64,000 nucleotides of DNA from Gillisella vitis (GCA_009744235.1 WPHV01000003.1:248001-312000), one strand, 5' to 3'. Positions 29,152-39,161 are shown, counted from the first letter of the stretch. Translations and numbers: made by a program. The notes: generated from the letters alone by a model not told the origin.

Positions 29152-29556
29152 TCAGTTGCCGGTCGGAACAGCGCCGGGCTGGGCCGGTGCGGGCGTTGTC
29201 GCAGCGCCATTGGCTGGTGCCTGCGCGCCGCCATTGGCAGGAGCTGTCGCCGGTGCGCCAGGCAGCTGGTCAAGAATATTGCCTGAAGGTGCCTGCTGGC
29301 CAGCCGGAATACGATTGAGAATATCGGTCGGCTTTGCCTCGAAGCGCGACAATATGCCAAGTCCGAGCGACGTGATGAAAAACAGCGTCGCCAGGATAGC
29401 CGTTGTCCGGGTCAGGGCATTGGCCGCGCCGCGTGCCGACATGAAGCCTGAGCCGCCGCCGATCCCAAGCCCGCCGCCTTCGGACCGCTGGATCAGCACG
29501 ACGCCGACAAGCGAAATCACGATTATGAGGTGAATGACGATCAGTACGGTCTGCAT
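29152..29556 (-). CDS. secG: Preprotein translocase subunit SecG
   Basis: 134 residues. Two membrane helices (VLIVIHLIIVISLVGVVLIQ and TAILATLFFITSLGLGIL) flank the cytoplasmic loop with QRSEGGGLGIGGGSGFMSARG, the SecG signature. SecG assists the SecYE channel. A Pro/Ala/Asn-rich tail of about 50 residues follows, common in alphaproteobacteria. The ATG at 29556 gives the family start. Confidence 0.94.
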   Translation of the reverse strand: MQTVLIVIHLIIVISLVGVVLIQRSEGGGLGIGGGSGFMSARGAANALTRTTAILATLFFITSLGLGILSRFEAKPTDILNRIPAGQQAPSGNILDQLPGAPATAPANGGAQAPANGAATTPAPAQPGAVPTGN

Positions 29557-29601
29557 GGACGATCCATCCTGCCCACGTAGGGCCAAGTCAAAACAACATT
29601 C

Positions 29602-29627
29602 GGCGGCTCTCTACACGAGGAGCCGCC
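29602..29627 (-). terminator. Hairpin after tpiA, weak terminator
   Basis: GGCGGCTC pairs with GAGCCGCC across a 10-base loop. On the minus strand the hairpin is followed by AATGTTGTTTT, a broken T run. It lies between tpiA and secG. Confidence 0.5.
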
Positions 29628-29653
29628 GCAAAGAAAGCCCTTTTCAACAAAGA

Positions 29654-30424
29654 TCAGGCCGTCAAATCCGAATAGACACCGTATATGGCAAGGAAATCAG
29701 CGGCTTTCAAGCTAGCGCCACCAATCAGCGCACCATCCACATTGGCAACGCCCATCAGTTCCCTGGCATTCGAGGGCTTGACAGAACCGCCGTAGAGGAT
29801 TCGCATTTTAGCCCCCTCATTACCTAACCGGCGCGTCAACTCGGCCCGCATGAACGCATGGGCCTCGGTCACGTCAGCGATAGTTGGCGTCACGCCGGTG
29901 CCGATCGCCCAGACGGGCTCATAGGCAATGACCGTATCTTCGGCGAGCGCTTCGTCCGGCACGGAACCGGCGAGCTGACGCTTGAGAATATCCAGCGTCT
30001 GCCCTGCTTTGCGCTGATCGGCGGTCTCGCCAATGCAGATGATGGCCGTCAGTTCCGCCGCATGAGCCGCAACCGCTTTGGCGCGCACCAGATGATCGGT
30101 TTCTGCGTGATCGGTACGGCGTTCGGAGTGACCGACAATGACATGAGTTCCGAAGCAATCGGCGACCATTTCCGCCGAAATGTCACCGGTATGGGCACCA
30201 GACGCATTCTGATGGCAATCCTGCGCACCAATAAGCAGCGGACTGTCGTCGCAGAGCGCGGTTGCCACGTAAAGCAGCGTGGCCGGCGGGCAAATCAGAC
30301 TGTCCACTTTTTCGCTGAGCGGTCCTTTCACGCCTTCGGCCATCGCCTTGATCTGATCAAGCGCGTCGCGGGTTCCGTTCATCTTCCAATTGCCCGCAAC
30401 AAGCGGACGTACATCTGGTGTCAT
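29654..30424 (-). CDS. tpiA: Triosephosphate isomerase
   Basis: 256 residues. TpiA interconverts dihydroxyacetone phosphate and glyceraldehyde-3-phosphate. It has [10 protein letters not shown] near the start, VIVGHSERR (catalytic His region) and [11 protein letters not shown] (catalytic Glu and following loop). The ATG at 30424 ([11 protein letters not shown]) is chosen with GGATCG upstream; an in-frame ATG at 30439 would add five residues. Confidence 0.96.
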   Translation of the reverse strand: MTPDVRPLVAGNWKMNGTRDALDQIKAMAEGVKGPLSEKVDSLICPPATLLYVATALCDDSPLLIGAQDCHQNASGAHTGDISAEMVADCFGTHVIVGHSERRTDHAETDHLVRAKAVAAHAAELTAIICIGETADQRKAGQTLDILKRQLAGSVPDEALAEDTVIAYEPVWAIGTGVTPTIADVTEAHAFMRAELTRRLGNEGAKMRILYGGSVKPSNARELMGVANVDGALIGGASLKAADFLAIYGVYSDLTA

Positions 30425-30989
30425 ATCGATCCAACCCACCCTGATTCCATGACCCTGATCCGCCGGAAACCGCTTTTTCGCGCCTCAACCGACACCAGGG
30501 AAATCATAAACAATAATCTTCCACATTAAAGCGCGGCGTATTCCATTGAATTCAACGATGTCGCGCTTTGTTTTATTTTCCGCATGTCCGTTATCGTTCA
30601 ACTGATTCCAGTTGAACGCGACAGGCTATAGACACCCTATAAAAGGACGTGGCGGCAAAAAAGGCAAGTTGCAATGCAACATGCCGTTAATTCATGCAGG
30701 ATGGCAACTTAACCCTGTGATTTTAGGGATTAAAACAGAGATTTTTCTAGGAAAAATGGGAGACTGATTTTCCGAAAAGACAAATGAAAACAAGAAAAGA
30801 TTCGAGTCTCTCTGTTTCAATCCGATGCTGCCAAACTCTTGAACCAAATCCTGGGCGGCCTGTTTAACAGATTCGTTCTTCGCAAGACTTTTAAATTGTT
30901 TTGATATTTCTTAACGCCGACGCTTCTCCAAAGCCACGTTTCGGCGTATGCGGAAAGCTTGTTTCCCCTTAGCCAACCGGAGAGCCGCA
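30425..30989. other. Intergenic region between tpiA and a diguanylate cyclase
   Basis: About 565 bp between divergent genes. It holds repeat family 1 copy c at about 30738-30839 and AT-rich stretches near 30860-30920. No convincing ORF or RNA gene is seen. Confidence 0.5.
30738..30839 (-). repeat. Dispersed repeat, family 1, copy c (inverted)
   Basis: Same orientation as copy b: TTTTCTAGGAAAAATGGG, GATTTTCCGAAAAGACAAATG, then A-rich core and TCTGTTTCAATCCGATGC. It is more degenerate than copies a and b; the terminal hairpin is weakened. Confidence 0.6.
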
Positions 30990-32186
30990 ATGGCCACCGT
31001 ATCCCTTGAAGCCATCGACCGGCAAATTGCCCGCGGCTTCCCGGCGTTGCGGTTCAGCCCTGCCTTAGAATCGGAATTTCTTCAAGAATATGTCGCCCAT
31101 CGCGTCAAGCTGACACCATTCTGGGCAGTGGTCGGCACGCTTATCTACGACGCCGTTTTCATCGGTGACGCGACGATGATGGCCGATGTGTTCGACAAAC
31201 TGCTGATCGTACGCTTCGGGATCTTCACGCCTTTCGCAATTATAAGCGTGCTTGCCGTCAGACGCTGGCGCACGGCCCTTAATTACGAACTTCTGTCGCT
31301 GGGAATAGGCACACTCAGCATTCTCCTGCCGATGTCGGTCGCAATCTACAGCCAAAGTCCGTACATGTTTGTTTATCAGAACGGCAATGTCGCGGCTTTC
31401 CTGTTCTTCGTCATTGCGCTGCGGCCACGGTTTCATATCGTGGTGATCGGCCTGACGCTGATGTGCGGCGTACTGCTGAAAACCGCAAAGCTGAACGGCT
31501 CGTTCGACGACATCACCTATAGCGGGCTGATCAGTTTCTACATCACAATCGCAATTTTCCTGGCGCTCGGTGCCTATTTTCTCGAACATGCCGATCGAAT
31601 GAATTTCCTCAACAGGCTGCGCGCCGGCCTGCTGCAACAGCAATTGGAACACAATGCCGCCCGTGACGAGTTGAGCGGACTGCTGAACCGTCGCTCGCTG
31701 GTGCAGGTTGCGACCGACATGTGGAAAGGCAAAATGCCGGCAAAACATGTTTGCGCCATCATGCTCGATATCGATGATTTCAAGCTTTACAACGATGTGC
31801 ATGGCCATCTGGAAGGGGATGAATGTCTGCGCACCGTCAGCCAGTGTATTCGCGACAATGCCGGTGAAAAAGGCTTCGCCTTTCGCTACGGCGGCGAGGA
31901 AATGCTCGTTTTGCTGCCAAATACCGATGTCGACACCGCCTGTGCGATAGCAGAGGCCATCCGCCAGGCCATCGAGTGCATGAACATCCCGCACTTGGGC
32001 AAAGGCAGGGGCCAGGTGACAACAGCAAGTCTGGGCGTAGCGGAAGGCCCCACGGCAACAGCTTCATTGGAAGACCTGCTGAACCGCGCCGACGCGGCCC
32101 TTTACGAGGCAAAGCGCAGCGGGCGCAATCGTGTCTGCGTGAGCGGGTCAACGCAGCTCGATCTGGAATTTGCCAGGGAGAACTGA
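30990..32186 (+). CDS. Membrane-bound GGDEF diguanylate cyclase
   Basis: 398 residues. About five or six membrane helices (residues 40-200) form an N-terminal sensor, followed by a GGDEF domain with LDIDDFK (259-265) and the active site as YGGEEM (301-305). It should make c-di-GMP. The inhibitory I-site (RxxD five residues upstream) is absent; the matching positions read GEKG, so product feedback is unlikely. The ATG at 30990 follows GGAGAG. Confidence 0.87.
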   Translation: MATVSLEAIDRQIARGFPALRFSPALESEFLQEYVAHRVKLTPFWAVVGTLIYDAVFIGDATMMADVFDKLLIVRFGIFTPFAIISVLAVRRWRTALNYELLSLGIGTLSILLPMSVAIYSQSPYMFVYQNGNVAAFLFFVIALRPRFHIVVIGLTLMCGVLLKTAKLNGSFDDITYSGLISFYITIAIFLALGAYFLEHADRMNFLNRLRAGLLQQQLEHNAARDELSGLLNRRSLVQVATDMWKGKMPAKHVCAIMLDIDDFKLYNDVHGHLEGDECLRTVSQCIRDNAGEKGFAFRYGGEEMLVLLPNTDVDTACAIAEAIRQAIECMNIPHLGKGRGQVTTASLGVAEGPTATASLEDLLNRADAALYEAKRSGRNRVCVSGSTQLDLEFAREN

Positions 32187-32214
32187 AACCCGGCGCTCCC
32201 AAAAACAGGAGTTT

Positions 32215-33108
32215 CTAGCGGATCAGCCAGTTGAGAACGGCGCGCCAGTCGGTCATGCGCACCGGCGTCCCATGAGAACCGGTCAGAAACAACGTGAAAC
32301 GGGTTGGATAGCCGGTGCGGTGCAGGCGTTCGTAAAGCGCGATCTGGTCGCCAGCGGCGTAGACGCTGTCGCGGCTGCCATGGGTAAACCACATCGGCAG
32401 CTTGCGTTTGAAGGCCGCACTGGCAGTAAAATCCGGATCGCTGGCTCCGCCCAGAATGGCCATGCCGGACAGTTTGGCAACGATTCGCTCGTCACGGGTC
32501 AGGCCCCAACAGATGAAACTGCCCATGGACGCGCAGGACACCACCACCGGACGCCCACCGGAATGGGCCGAGGCATAATCGATCAGAGCGGCGACCTGCG
32601 TTACCCCCGATTGGTCGAAGGATCGCACGGAAGGTGCGTAATAGGTTCCACCATTGTCGCTGGCGAGATTTTTCAGCCGGTTGAAATTGCCGCCGAATTT
32701 GTAGTCATCGGCTCCAAGGCGGCGGTCCCCGCCCCGGCCGTGAATGAAGATCACCGTGAAGGCTGCACCATCAGCAGGTCCGGTCCTCGTTACGTCCAGC
32801 TTGCCGGCATCACCGAGATCCAGCGTCTCGTCCTTTTGCTGGTGACGCACACCAAGCGAGACGTAGGCGGATTTGACCCGGCGCTCAGGAATTTCGTCGC
32901 GGCCATTGATGTCGCGCATTTCCTGATAGTCAATGGTCTGGAAATCGCCCTTGTCGCGGCTTTCCAGCACGGTCTGGCCGGAAAACAGCTCGTCCTTGAA
33001 CGGTTTGAGGCTAAAGGCGGGCGCACTCGTTGCAGGCAAAGAGCTGGCGACCGAGCAAAGAGCGGCCAGAACCACGGGGGCGAACAAATGAACTGTGGAC
33101 ATCCGCAT
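32215..33108 (-). CDS. Exported alpha/beta hydrolase
   Basis: 297 residues with a signal peptide (about 1-29). FIHGRGGDRR is an oxyanion-hole region. The nucleophile elbow is VSCASMGS (S194), where the first Gly of GxSxG is Cys. A histidine in GSHGTP near the C terminus would complete the triad. It resembles periplasmic dienelactone-hydrolase or esterase-like proteins; the substrate is unknown. It converges with the diguanylate cyclase gene. Confidence 0.72.
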   Translation of the reverse strand: MRMSTVHLFAPVVLAALCSVASSLPATSAPAFSLKPFKDELFSGQTVLESRDKGDFQTIDYQEMRDINGRDEIPERRVKSAYVSLGVRHQQKDETLDLGDAGKLDVTRTGPADGAAFTVIFIHGRGGDRRLGADDYKFGGNFNRLKNLASDNGGTYYAPSVRSFDQSGVTQVAALIDYASAHSGGRPVVVSCASMGSFICWGLTRDERIVAKLSGMAILGGASDPDFTASAAFKRKLPMWFTHGSRDSVYAAGDQIALYERLHRTGYPTRFTLFLTGSHGTPVRMTDWRAVLNWLIR

Positions 33109-33409
33109 CGGGATCAGGTCTCCTTAACGGCGCAGCCTTGCCACGCCGTCACGAGAAACGCAAAAGTTTTCCTTGAAAACAGGCTGAATGGACATGGTTT
33201 GACCAAGTGCGACATAATTCTCCCGCGTCCTTGCCGCAACAGGCAATAAAGGAATGGGCGTACTTGAACGCAATCGGTTGATTGTTGCCGAGAATATGCG
33301 CTAATCAGGAACAAACCGGAAACTGTGCTGCACGGGCCAGAGACTGACGGGCACATGCCCTATCGCGAGACAGAATTCTTCACGGTGCTCCGCTGAAGAC
33401 CACAAGCAA
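33109..33409. other. Intergenic region upstream of parE
   Basis: About 300 bp between the divergent hydrolase gene and parE. No ORF or RNA gene is supported. Promoters of both must lie here. Confidence 0.4.
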
Positions 33410-35533
33410 ATGACAGACAAGATCATGGACGATAACAACGACCTTTTCGCTGCCCTGCCGTCGACGCCCCCCAAGGCGGCGAAGACGCAGAAAGGTGCTG
33501 CCGATGTGGCGGCGGCTAGTGCCACGACTGTTACTGCCGCCCAGCCGGAAACCCCGGCCAAGGCAGTGGCTTTCGGCTCAGCCACGCCCGCCTCCACTGG
33601 CAATCCCGACGATTATGGCGCGTCCTCCATCCGTGTTCTGGAAGGGCTGGAGCCGGTGCGGATGCGTCCCGGCATGTATATCGGCGGCACGGACGAAAAG
33701 GCCCTGCACCATCTGTTTGCCGAGGTGATCGACAATTCGATGGACGAGGCGGTGGCAGGCCATGCCAATTTCATCGATGTCCATCTGGATGCCGAAGGCT
33801 TTCTGACGGTTTCCGACAATGGTCGCGGCATTCCCGTCGAGCTGCATCCGCAGGTTCCGGGCAAATCCACCCTTGAAGTGATCATGACCAAGCTGCATGC
33901 GGGCGGCAAATTCGACGGCAAGGCCTATGAGACTTCCGGTGGCTTGCACGGGGTCGGCGTATCCGTCGTCAATGCGCTGTCTGATCTGCTGGAAGTGGAA
34001 GTGGCCCGCAATCGCAAGCTCTATCGCCAGCGGTTTTCGCGCGGCGTGCCGCTGGGCGGGTTGGAAGAATTGGGCGATGTCCATAACCGGCGTGGTACGC
34101 GGGTGCGCTTTCACCCCGATCCGCAGATCTTCGGTGATCACGCGAAATTCGATCCGGGCCGGATTTTCCGCATGGCCCGCTCCAAGGCCTATCTGTTCGG
34201 CGGCGTGGAAATCCGCTGGTCCTGCGATCCGGCGATCCTGACCACCGGCGGCGACATCCCGGATAAGGCAGTGTTTCACTTCCCCGGCGGGTTGAAGGAT
34301 TATCTGGCCGCGACCCTGGGCAAGGAATTTACCGTCACCCGCGAAATTTTTGCCGGCAAGACCGAAAAGACCGGCGGCCATGGCGCGATGGAATGGGCGA
34401 TCACCTGGTATGGCGGCGATCCGCAGGTTCATTCCTATTGCAACACCATTCCGACCCCAGAAGGCGGCACGCATGAGGCCGGTTTGCGCATTGCGCTGAC
34501 CAAAGGCTTGAAGAATTATGCCGAACTGACCCAGAACAAGCGTGCCCAGCAAATCAGCACCGATGACGTGATGATTTCGGCGGTCGGCATGTTGTCGGTT
34601 TTCATCCGCGAACCGGAATTTGTCGGTCAGACCAAGGACAAGCTGGCGACGGTCGAGGCGCAGCGTCTGGTCGAAAACGCCCTGCGCGATCCGTTCGACC
34701 ATTATCTGGCTGACAATCCGAATGAAGCAGCCAAGCTGTTGGACTGGGTGATCGAGCGGGCCGAGGAACGGCTGCGGCGGCGCAAGGAAAAGGAAGTCAA
34801 CCGAAAGACCGCGGTGCGCAAGCTGCGCCTGCCCGGCAAGCTGGCGGATTGCGCCCAGAACACCGCCGAGGGCGCGGAACTGTTCATCGTTGAGGGAGAT
34901 TCGGCTGGCGGCTCTGCCAAGCAGGCCCGTAATCGCTCCAACCAGGCCATTCTGCCCTTGCGCGGCAAGATCCTCAATGTCGGGAGCGCCAGCCGTGAAA
35001 AGCTGATGGCCAACCAGCAGATCGCGGACCTGATCCAGGCGCTTGGCTGTGGCACCCGCACCAAATATCGTGATGAAGACCTGCGCTATGAGCGCATCGT
35101 CATCATGACCGATGCCGATGTGGACGGCGCCCATATCGCTTCACTTCTGATCACGTTTTTCTATCAGGAAATGCCGGAACTGATCCGGGGCAATCATCTC
35201 TATCTCGCCGTGCCGCCGCTCTACGTGATCCGGCAGGGCGCAAAGACGGTCTATGCCCGCGACGACGCCCACCGTGCCGAACTGATGGAAACCACCTTCA
35301 AAGGCAAGAAAGTCGAAATCGGTCGCTTCAAAGGTCTCGGCGAAATGATGCCAGCCCAGTTGAAGGAAACCACCATGGACCCGGCCAAGCGGATGCTGCT
35401 GAAAGTCGAGATCGACGACGTCGATTTCGAAGGCACCCGTGATGCCGTGGACGCGTTGATGGGCACAAAACCGGAAGCCCGCTTCCGGTTTATTCAAGAC
35501 CGGGCAGCCTTCGCGGAAAATCTGGATATTTAA
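33410..35533 (+). CDS. parE: DNA topoisomerase IV subunit B
   Basis: 707 residues. The GHKL ATPase motifs are EVIDNSMDEAVAGH and GLHGVGVSVVNALS; the TOPRIM motifs are FIVEGDSAGGSAKQARNR and MTDADVDGAHI. ParE with ParC unlinks daughter chromosomes. An Ala/Pro-rich leader of about 60 residues precedes the ATPase domain. It is called ParE rather than GyrB on length and on the short C-terminal part. The ATG at 33410 is used; ATG 33425 (MDDNNDLF) is equally plausible. Confidence 0.92.
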   Translation: MTDKIMDDNNDLFAALPSTPPKAAKTQKGAADVAAASATTVTAAQPETPAKAVAFGSATPASTGNPDDYGASSIRVLEGLEPVRMRPGMYIGGTDEKALHHLFAEVIDNSMDEAVAGHANFIDVHLDAEGFLTVSDNGRGIPVELHPQVPGKSTLEVIMTKLHAGGKFDGKAYETSGGLHGVGVSVVNALSDLLEVEVARNRKLYRQRFSRGVPLGGLEELGDVHNRRGTRVRFHPDPQIFGDHAKFDPGRIFRMARSKAYLFGGVEIRWSCDPAILTTGGDIPDKAVFHFPGGLKDYLAATLGKEFTVTREIFAGKTEKTGGHGAMEWAITWYGGDPQVHSYCNTIPTPEGGTHEAGLRIALTKGLKNYAELTQNKRAQQISTDDVMISAVGMLSVFIREPEFVGQTKDKLATVEAQRLVENALRDPFDHYLADNPNEAAKLLDWVIERAEERLRRRKEKEVNRKTAVRKLRLPGKLADCAQNTAEGAELFIVEGDSAGGSAKQARNRSNQAILPLRGKILNVGSASREKLMANQQIADLIQALGCGTRTKYRDEDLRYERIVIMTDADVDGAHIASLLITFFYQEMPELIRGNHLYLAVPPLYVIRQGAKTVYARDDAHRAELMETTFKGKKVEIGRFKGLGEMMPAQLKETTMDPAKRMLLKVEIDDVDFEGTRDAVDALMGTKPEARFRFIQDRAAFAENLDI

Positions 35534-35581
35534 CCTTTCAACAGGAACGGCTGAAACCAAACAGATTTTGGGCTCGGCTAT

Positions 35582-36067
35582 TCAAGCTGATGGATTTTCC
35601 AGGCGTTTTTCCATGAACAGGCTGAGCGGATCGGGACGGTATGAGCCGAATGGCGGGATTTCCTCAAAACCGGCCTTTCGGTAAAGACCAATCGCTTCCG
35701 GCTGGCTGATGCCCGTCTCAAGGCGCAATGCTTCAAGGCCAAGCTTTTTTGCCTGGTCTTCCAGCGCCGTCATTAGCTTTTTGCCGAGGGACAGGCCTCT
35801 TGATTGCGGGTCGACAAACATCCGCTTGATCTCCGCCGTGCCATCGCCAGCCTCGACAATTGCGGCACAGCCCACCACCTGCCCTTCATGGCGCGCCACG
35901 AAAAAATGGACATCAGGCTTTTCCAGGGATGACACGTCGAGAAGATGGTTGCTTTCCGCTGGATAGAGAGCAGCCATATAAGCATCGGAGAGATCCAGCA
36001 ACCGGATCACGTCGGGCTGGCGGGGCGGCTCAATGGTGATTGCCAAAAGAGGATTGTTCACGGACAT
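35582..36067 (-). CDS. GNAT family N-acetyltransferase
   Basis: 161 residues, a single GNAT domain. The acetyl-CoA pyrophosphate loop is QSRGLSLGKKLM (Q/RxxGxG/A). The C-terminal YRKAGFEEIPPFGSY is typical of the family. The substrate is unknown. It lies 48 bp after parE on the opposite strand. Confidence 0.85.
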   Translation of the reverse strand: MSVNNPLLAITIEPPRQPDVIRLLDLSDAYMAALYPAESNHLLDVSSLEKPDVHFFVARHEGQVVGCAAIVEAGDGTAEIKRMFVDPQSRGLSLGKKLMTALEDQAKKLGLEALRLETGISQPEAIGLYRKAGFEEIPPFGSYRPDPLSLFMEKRLENPSA

Positions 36068-36201
36068 CTATCGATCCTGAGAGACCTCCGACCGGACAAA
36101 ACAGATTATGCGTTATAATTTTCTGTTCGAGGGCCGATTGGTCTTGGTTGCGCCAATCTTGTTGCGTTACTGATAACTTTACTGACTGGAAGGACGAGCC
36201 G

Positions 36202-36600
36202 ATGCAAGCCTCACTCGTGATCATGACCATTCTGGGATGCAATGACAGCGTCAGCCAATGCCAGTATATCGCCACCGCCGAGCAGCGCTGGGTTTCGGTG
36301 GAATTGTGCAATCGCGATACGGAAAATGTGCTGGGCCAATATTCCAATGTGAATTTCCCCAGCGTCGTTGCCTTTTGCCAGCAGCAGACGGTGACACCTC
36401 CACAGACAACCGTGACAGCGGTCCCAGCAACACCAACCGATCCGGTACCTGAAGCTGAAAAGCGGTCTCTGGCTGATCGTGCCATCAACAGTGTAAAACA
36501 GGTTCTGCCCGGCAAGGAGGATATCAAGATGGTATTCACCACCCCGGTGCATGTGGTCACCGATACCTATGCTTGGGCTGCGAAAAAACTGACCAAATAA
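36202..36600 (+). CDS. Conserved hypothetical protein, Cys-containing
   Basis: 132 residues from the ATG at 36202, preceded by GGAAGGA. The N-terminal half contains spaced Cys (LGCNDSVSQCQY, ELCNRD, AFCQQQ). A Pro/Thr linker follows, then a C-terminal helical part. There is no clear signal peptide. I recognise no named domain; it has the look of a Rhizobiaceae-restricted family. Confidence 0.6.
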   Translation: MQASLVIMTILGCNDSVSQCQYIATAEQRWVSVELCNRDTENVLGQYSNVNFPSVVAFCQQQTVTPPQTTVTAVPATPTDPVPEAEKRSLADRAINSVKQVLPGKEDIKMVFTTPVHVVTDTYAWAAKKLTK

Positions 36601-36627
36601 ACCGGAACGACCACATCCCAGAAGAGA

Positions 36628-37776
36628 TCAGGCTGCATCGACCACAAGATGTGCGGCATATTGGCGGGCCTGTCGGCGCTCGTCCTGGTGAAGCATGGTT
36701 TCCACCAGATCCAACAATTGCCGCGCTGCTTCGCTCGACGCCAGCTTGCTGCCCTTGGCAAGAAGCGGCTGGCAAATACTGCCGATCTCACCATGGGTCG
36801 CCGTCTGCACAGCATGACGCCAAAGCAGCACGGCTTCAACGAACAGCGGTGCGATTGTGTGGTCAAGACCGGCTGAAAGAAGCAGCGCCCGCACAGCATG
36901 CATGCGGCCCGTTGCCAGAATCGAGCGCACCCGGCGCTCCTGCAAACCACTCAGCGATTCGATGGCGCTGGCGAAGAAATCCACCTTGCCTCGGCACAGA
37001 AGTTCGATCAGCAAGGCGGGCGTCAATTGGCCATTGATGCGCATCTGCTCGACCAGATCGGGAATTTCATCAAAGCTGACTTCACCGGCAATCACTGCGG
37101 CTGCGCTGACGCCGATTTCGCGGTTCAGCCGAGTGAGCTTGCTTTCCCCAAGGGAAAATCGCAGTAGGCCGGAGGCCGCAAGCGCCTGACTGGCTTGTGA
37201 AACCAGCAGGTGCCTCGCCCGACCCGGCAAGTCCAGCCGCTCCAGCAAGACACCCCTCACCGCGTCATGGGTGCCGTGGCGCTCAGCCAGTCGCAGTAGG
37301 CTGAAAGGTGAAATGGCGGCGGTGGGATTATCGAGCAGAACCAGACATTCCGGCAGGTCGCCAATCTCGCTAAGGGCGGCGGCAACGGCAGAGGAAAGCT
37401 GTGGACGCGCGGCAATGAAGGCCCGCGTCATGCCGCTGCCTCGACCGGCCAGATCAACCAGGTCACGGTCTTGCAGCACGGGCGAGCAGAGAATGACCCG
37501 AGAGGCGATCTCCGGCTGGTCTTCACATAAGGAGATCAGGATGGCGCGCGGCGCCTCAGCCGAACAGGCCAGCGCCTCGGCCAGCGCCAGCCGCACTTTG
37601 GGTGAGGGATCGTCCAGAAGATAGGTCATGGCGACGTAGGTGGAGCGCCGGTCGTCTTCGGTCATCGGGGAATGCAGATAGGCCCGGCCCAGCGCATTGG
37701 CGGCCTTCGCCCGGTCGCACGCCTTTGCGGTTTCAGACCAGCGAAAGAAAGCCTTTACAAGCACTGACAACCCCAA
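36628..37776 (-). CDS. DUF2336 domain-containing protein
   Basis: 382 residues, all-helical with HEAT-like helices. The pattern (LLDDPSPKVRLALAEALA near residue 55, then DLAGRGSGMTRAFIAARP) matches DUF2336, a family common in alphaproteobacteria with no fixed role. The first possible start is a TTG at 37776, with GTG 37764 as an alternative. It is transcribed towards the 36202 gene, ending 28 bp away. Confidence 0.75.
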   Translation of the reverse strand: MGLSVLVKAFFRWSETAKACDRAKAANALGRAYLHSPMTEDDRRSTYVAMTYLLDDPSPKVRLALAEALACSAEAPRAILISLCEDQPEIASRVILCSPVLQDRDLVDLAGRGSGMTRAFIAARPQLSSAVAAALSEIGDLPECLVLLDNPTAAISPFSLLRLAERHGTHDAVRGVLLERLDLPGRARHLLVSQASQALAASGLLRFSLGESKLTRLNREIGVSAAAVIAGEVSFDEIPDLVEQMRINGQLTPALLIELLCRGKVDFFASAIESLSGLQERRVRSILATGRMHAVRALLLSAGLDHTIAPLFVEAVLLWRHAVQTATHGEIGSICQPLLAKGSKLASSEAARQLLDLVETMLHQDERRQARQYAAHLVVDAA

Positions 37777-37838
37777 TCAAAACTAAACCCGACCCATTGC
37801 CATTATGGTATGCGAGAAAAGTTTAAGATTGGTTCACC

Positions 37839-38564
37839 ATGTCGATTAACCATGAAGATCGGAAGGATCAGCGTTTGCTTTTCTTCAAGGAGAAACCTTG
37901 CCAGGCGCTATTGCTGATCGAGACAAAACAAGAGTCGTCGCCAGCCTCCCCGGACGCACTGGTTTTTGGCAGCACCGATCCAGCCGCAGTATATGCCAGC
38001 TGGCGACAAAAAAACCCCTCACCCACCCTGCCCGTGCTGTTTCATCTTTCCGCCCGGCTGGACCATGATGACTTCGCCACTCTTCTCGCCCGGCTGATGG
38101 CGCTGGAGCCGGATGGGTTGATGCTGACGGATATCGCAACGGCCGCCGATAGCCAGCGGCTGGATGCGCTCTTGCGGGTCGAGGAAGCGAGAGCCGGGCT
38201 TGCCGATGGCAGCACACCATTCATTGCCCTTCTCGGCGGCGACCCTTCCGGCTTTTTTCAGGCATCCGATATCGCCGCCAGTTCGGCAAGGTTGCTCGGC
38301 CTTGGCCTGGATGAAAAAGCGGTCGTCACCAATATCAAGGCCGAGACACCGCGCCACGCACAGCCGGTGCTGGAAACCTGCCGCAGTCTCGTGCAACTGG
38401 CCGCCGCCAGCGCCAATCTGCCTGCCTTCGTTCGCCCATGCAGCCCCGAAGATACTGACGCCGCAGCCGGTCTGGTCAAGCGCGGCTTTAGCGCGCTGAT
38501 CGGCGATGGTGGCAAGGCGGTGGCAGCGATCCGCGCCGCCTTGCCGGGAAAATCAGGCCTTTGA
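37839..38564 (+). CDS. HpcH/HpaI (CitE-like) aldolase-fold protein, degenerate
   Basis: 241 residues. The middle, EPDGLMLTDIATAADSQRLD, followed by FIALLGGDPSGFFQASDIA and LLGLGLDEKA, runs parallel to the barrel of CitE/HpcH lyases (GxxLPK..., ALIET..., LxFG). The metal-binding Glu/Asp and the Arg that holds the carboxylate in active members are not in their places, so it may be non-catalytic. The family call is by pattern only. Confidence 0.5.
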   Translation: MSINHEDRKDQRLLFFKEKPCQALLLIETKQESSPASPDALVFGSTDPAAVYASWRQKNPSPTLPVLFHLSARLDHDDFATLLARLMALEPDGLMLTDIATAADSQRLDALLRVEEARAGLADGSTPFIALLGGDPSGFFQASDIAASSARLLGLGLDEKAVVTNIKAETPRHAQPVLETCRSLVQLAAASANLPAFVRPCSPEDTDAAAGLVKRGFSALIGDGGKAVAAIRAALPGKSGL

Positions 38565-39161
38565 CGGTCGTACCATCTGGAACACTTCGGTCACGGCCGC
38601 ATAGTCCAGATAGCCCAGCCGTGACAGGGGTTGCACCAGCGTTACATCGAACCGGCCATCGCGCATGGCACTGTCAGCCAGATGAATGCCGACGACTTCA
38701 CCGAACACCACGAAATTCTCACTGGGTTCACCCGACAGCGTCTTTGGCGAAATCACTTCGGTAACCTTGCATTCCAGCACGGCATAGGCTTCGTCCACAT
38801 AAGGCGCGTCCACCAGCCGGGCCATGACGGGGGTCAGCCCGGCAAGCTCGAATTCGCTGGTGCCATAAGCTGCCGGTGCCGAAGACCGGTTCATGGCCTC
38901 GCCTAAGTCGCTGCTGACGAAGTTGGCCGTGAAGCAGCCGGTTTCCTCCACATTGCGAAGGCTGTCCTTGCGCCCGGAGGAGGAAAACATCACCATTTTC
39001 GGCTTGTCGGAAATGGCGTTGAAAAACGAATAGGGCGCCAGGTTGAACGATCCGTCCCGGCCCTTCGATCCGATCCAGCCGATAGGACGTGGCGAGACCA
39101 CGGCCTTGAACGGGTCGTGCGCCATGCCATGGGCATTGGTCTTGGTTTCGTAAAACATCAA
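38553..39161 (-). CDS. Flavin reductase-like (DIM6/NTAB) flavoprotein
   Basis: 202 residues, FMN-binding split barrel. [20 protein letters not shown] near the N terminus and [15 protein letters not shown] are conserved family blocks. Such proteins reduce free FMN or act as flavin oxidoreductases. Its start overlaps the end of the nitroreductase gene by four bases, so the two are probably translated together. Confidence 0.85.
   Translation of the reverse strand: MMFYETKTNAHGMAHDPFKAVVSPRPIGWIGSKGRDGSFNLAPYSFFNAISDKPKMVMFSSSGRKDSLRNVEETGCFTANFVSSDLGEAMNRSSAPAAYGTSEFELAGLTPVMARLVDAPYVDEAYAVLECKVTEVISPKTLSGEPSENFVVFGEVVGIHLADSAMRDGRFDVTLVQPLSRLGYLDYAAVTEVFQMVRPSKA

Noticed and set aside
33578..35134. 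A 518-codon minus-strand frame opposite parE
   Set aside because: It is a shadow of a high-GC gene; the parE frame has all ATPase and TOPRIM motifs.
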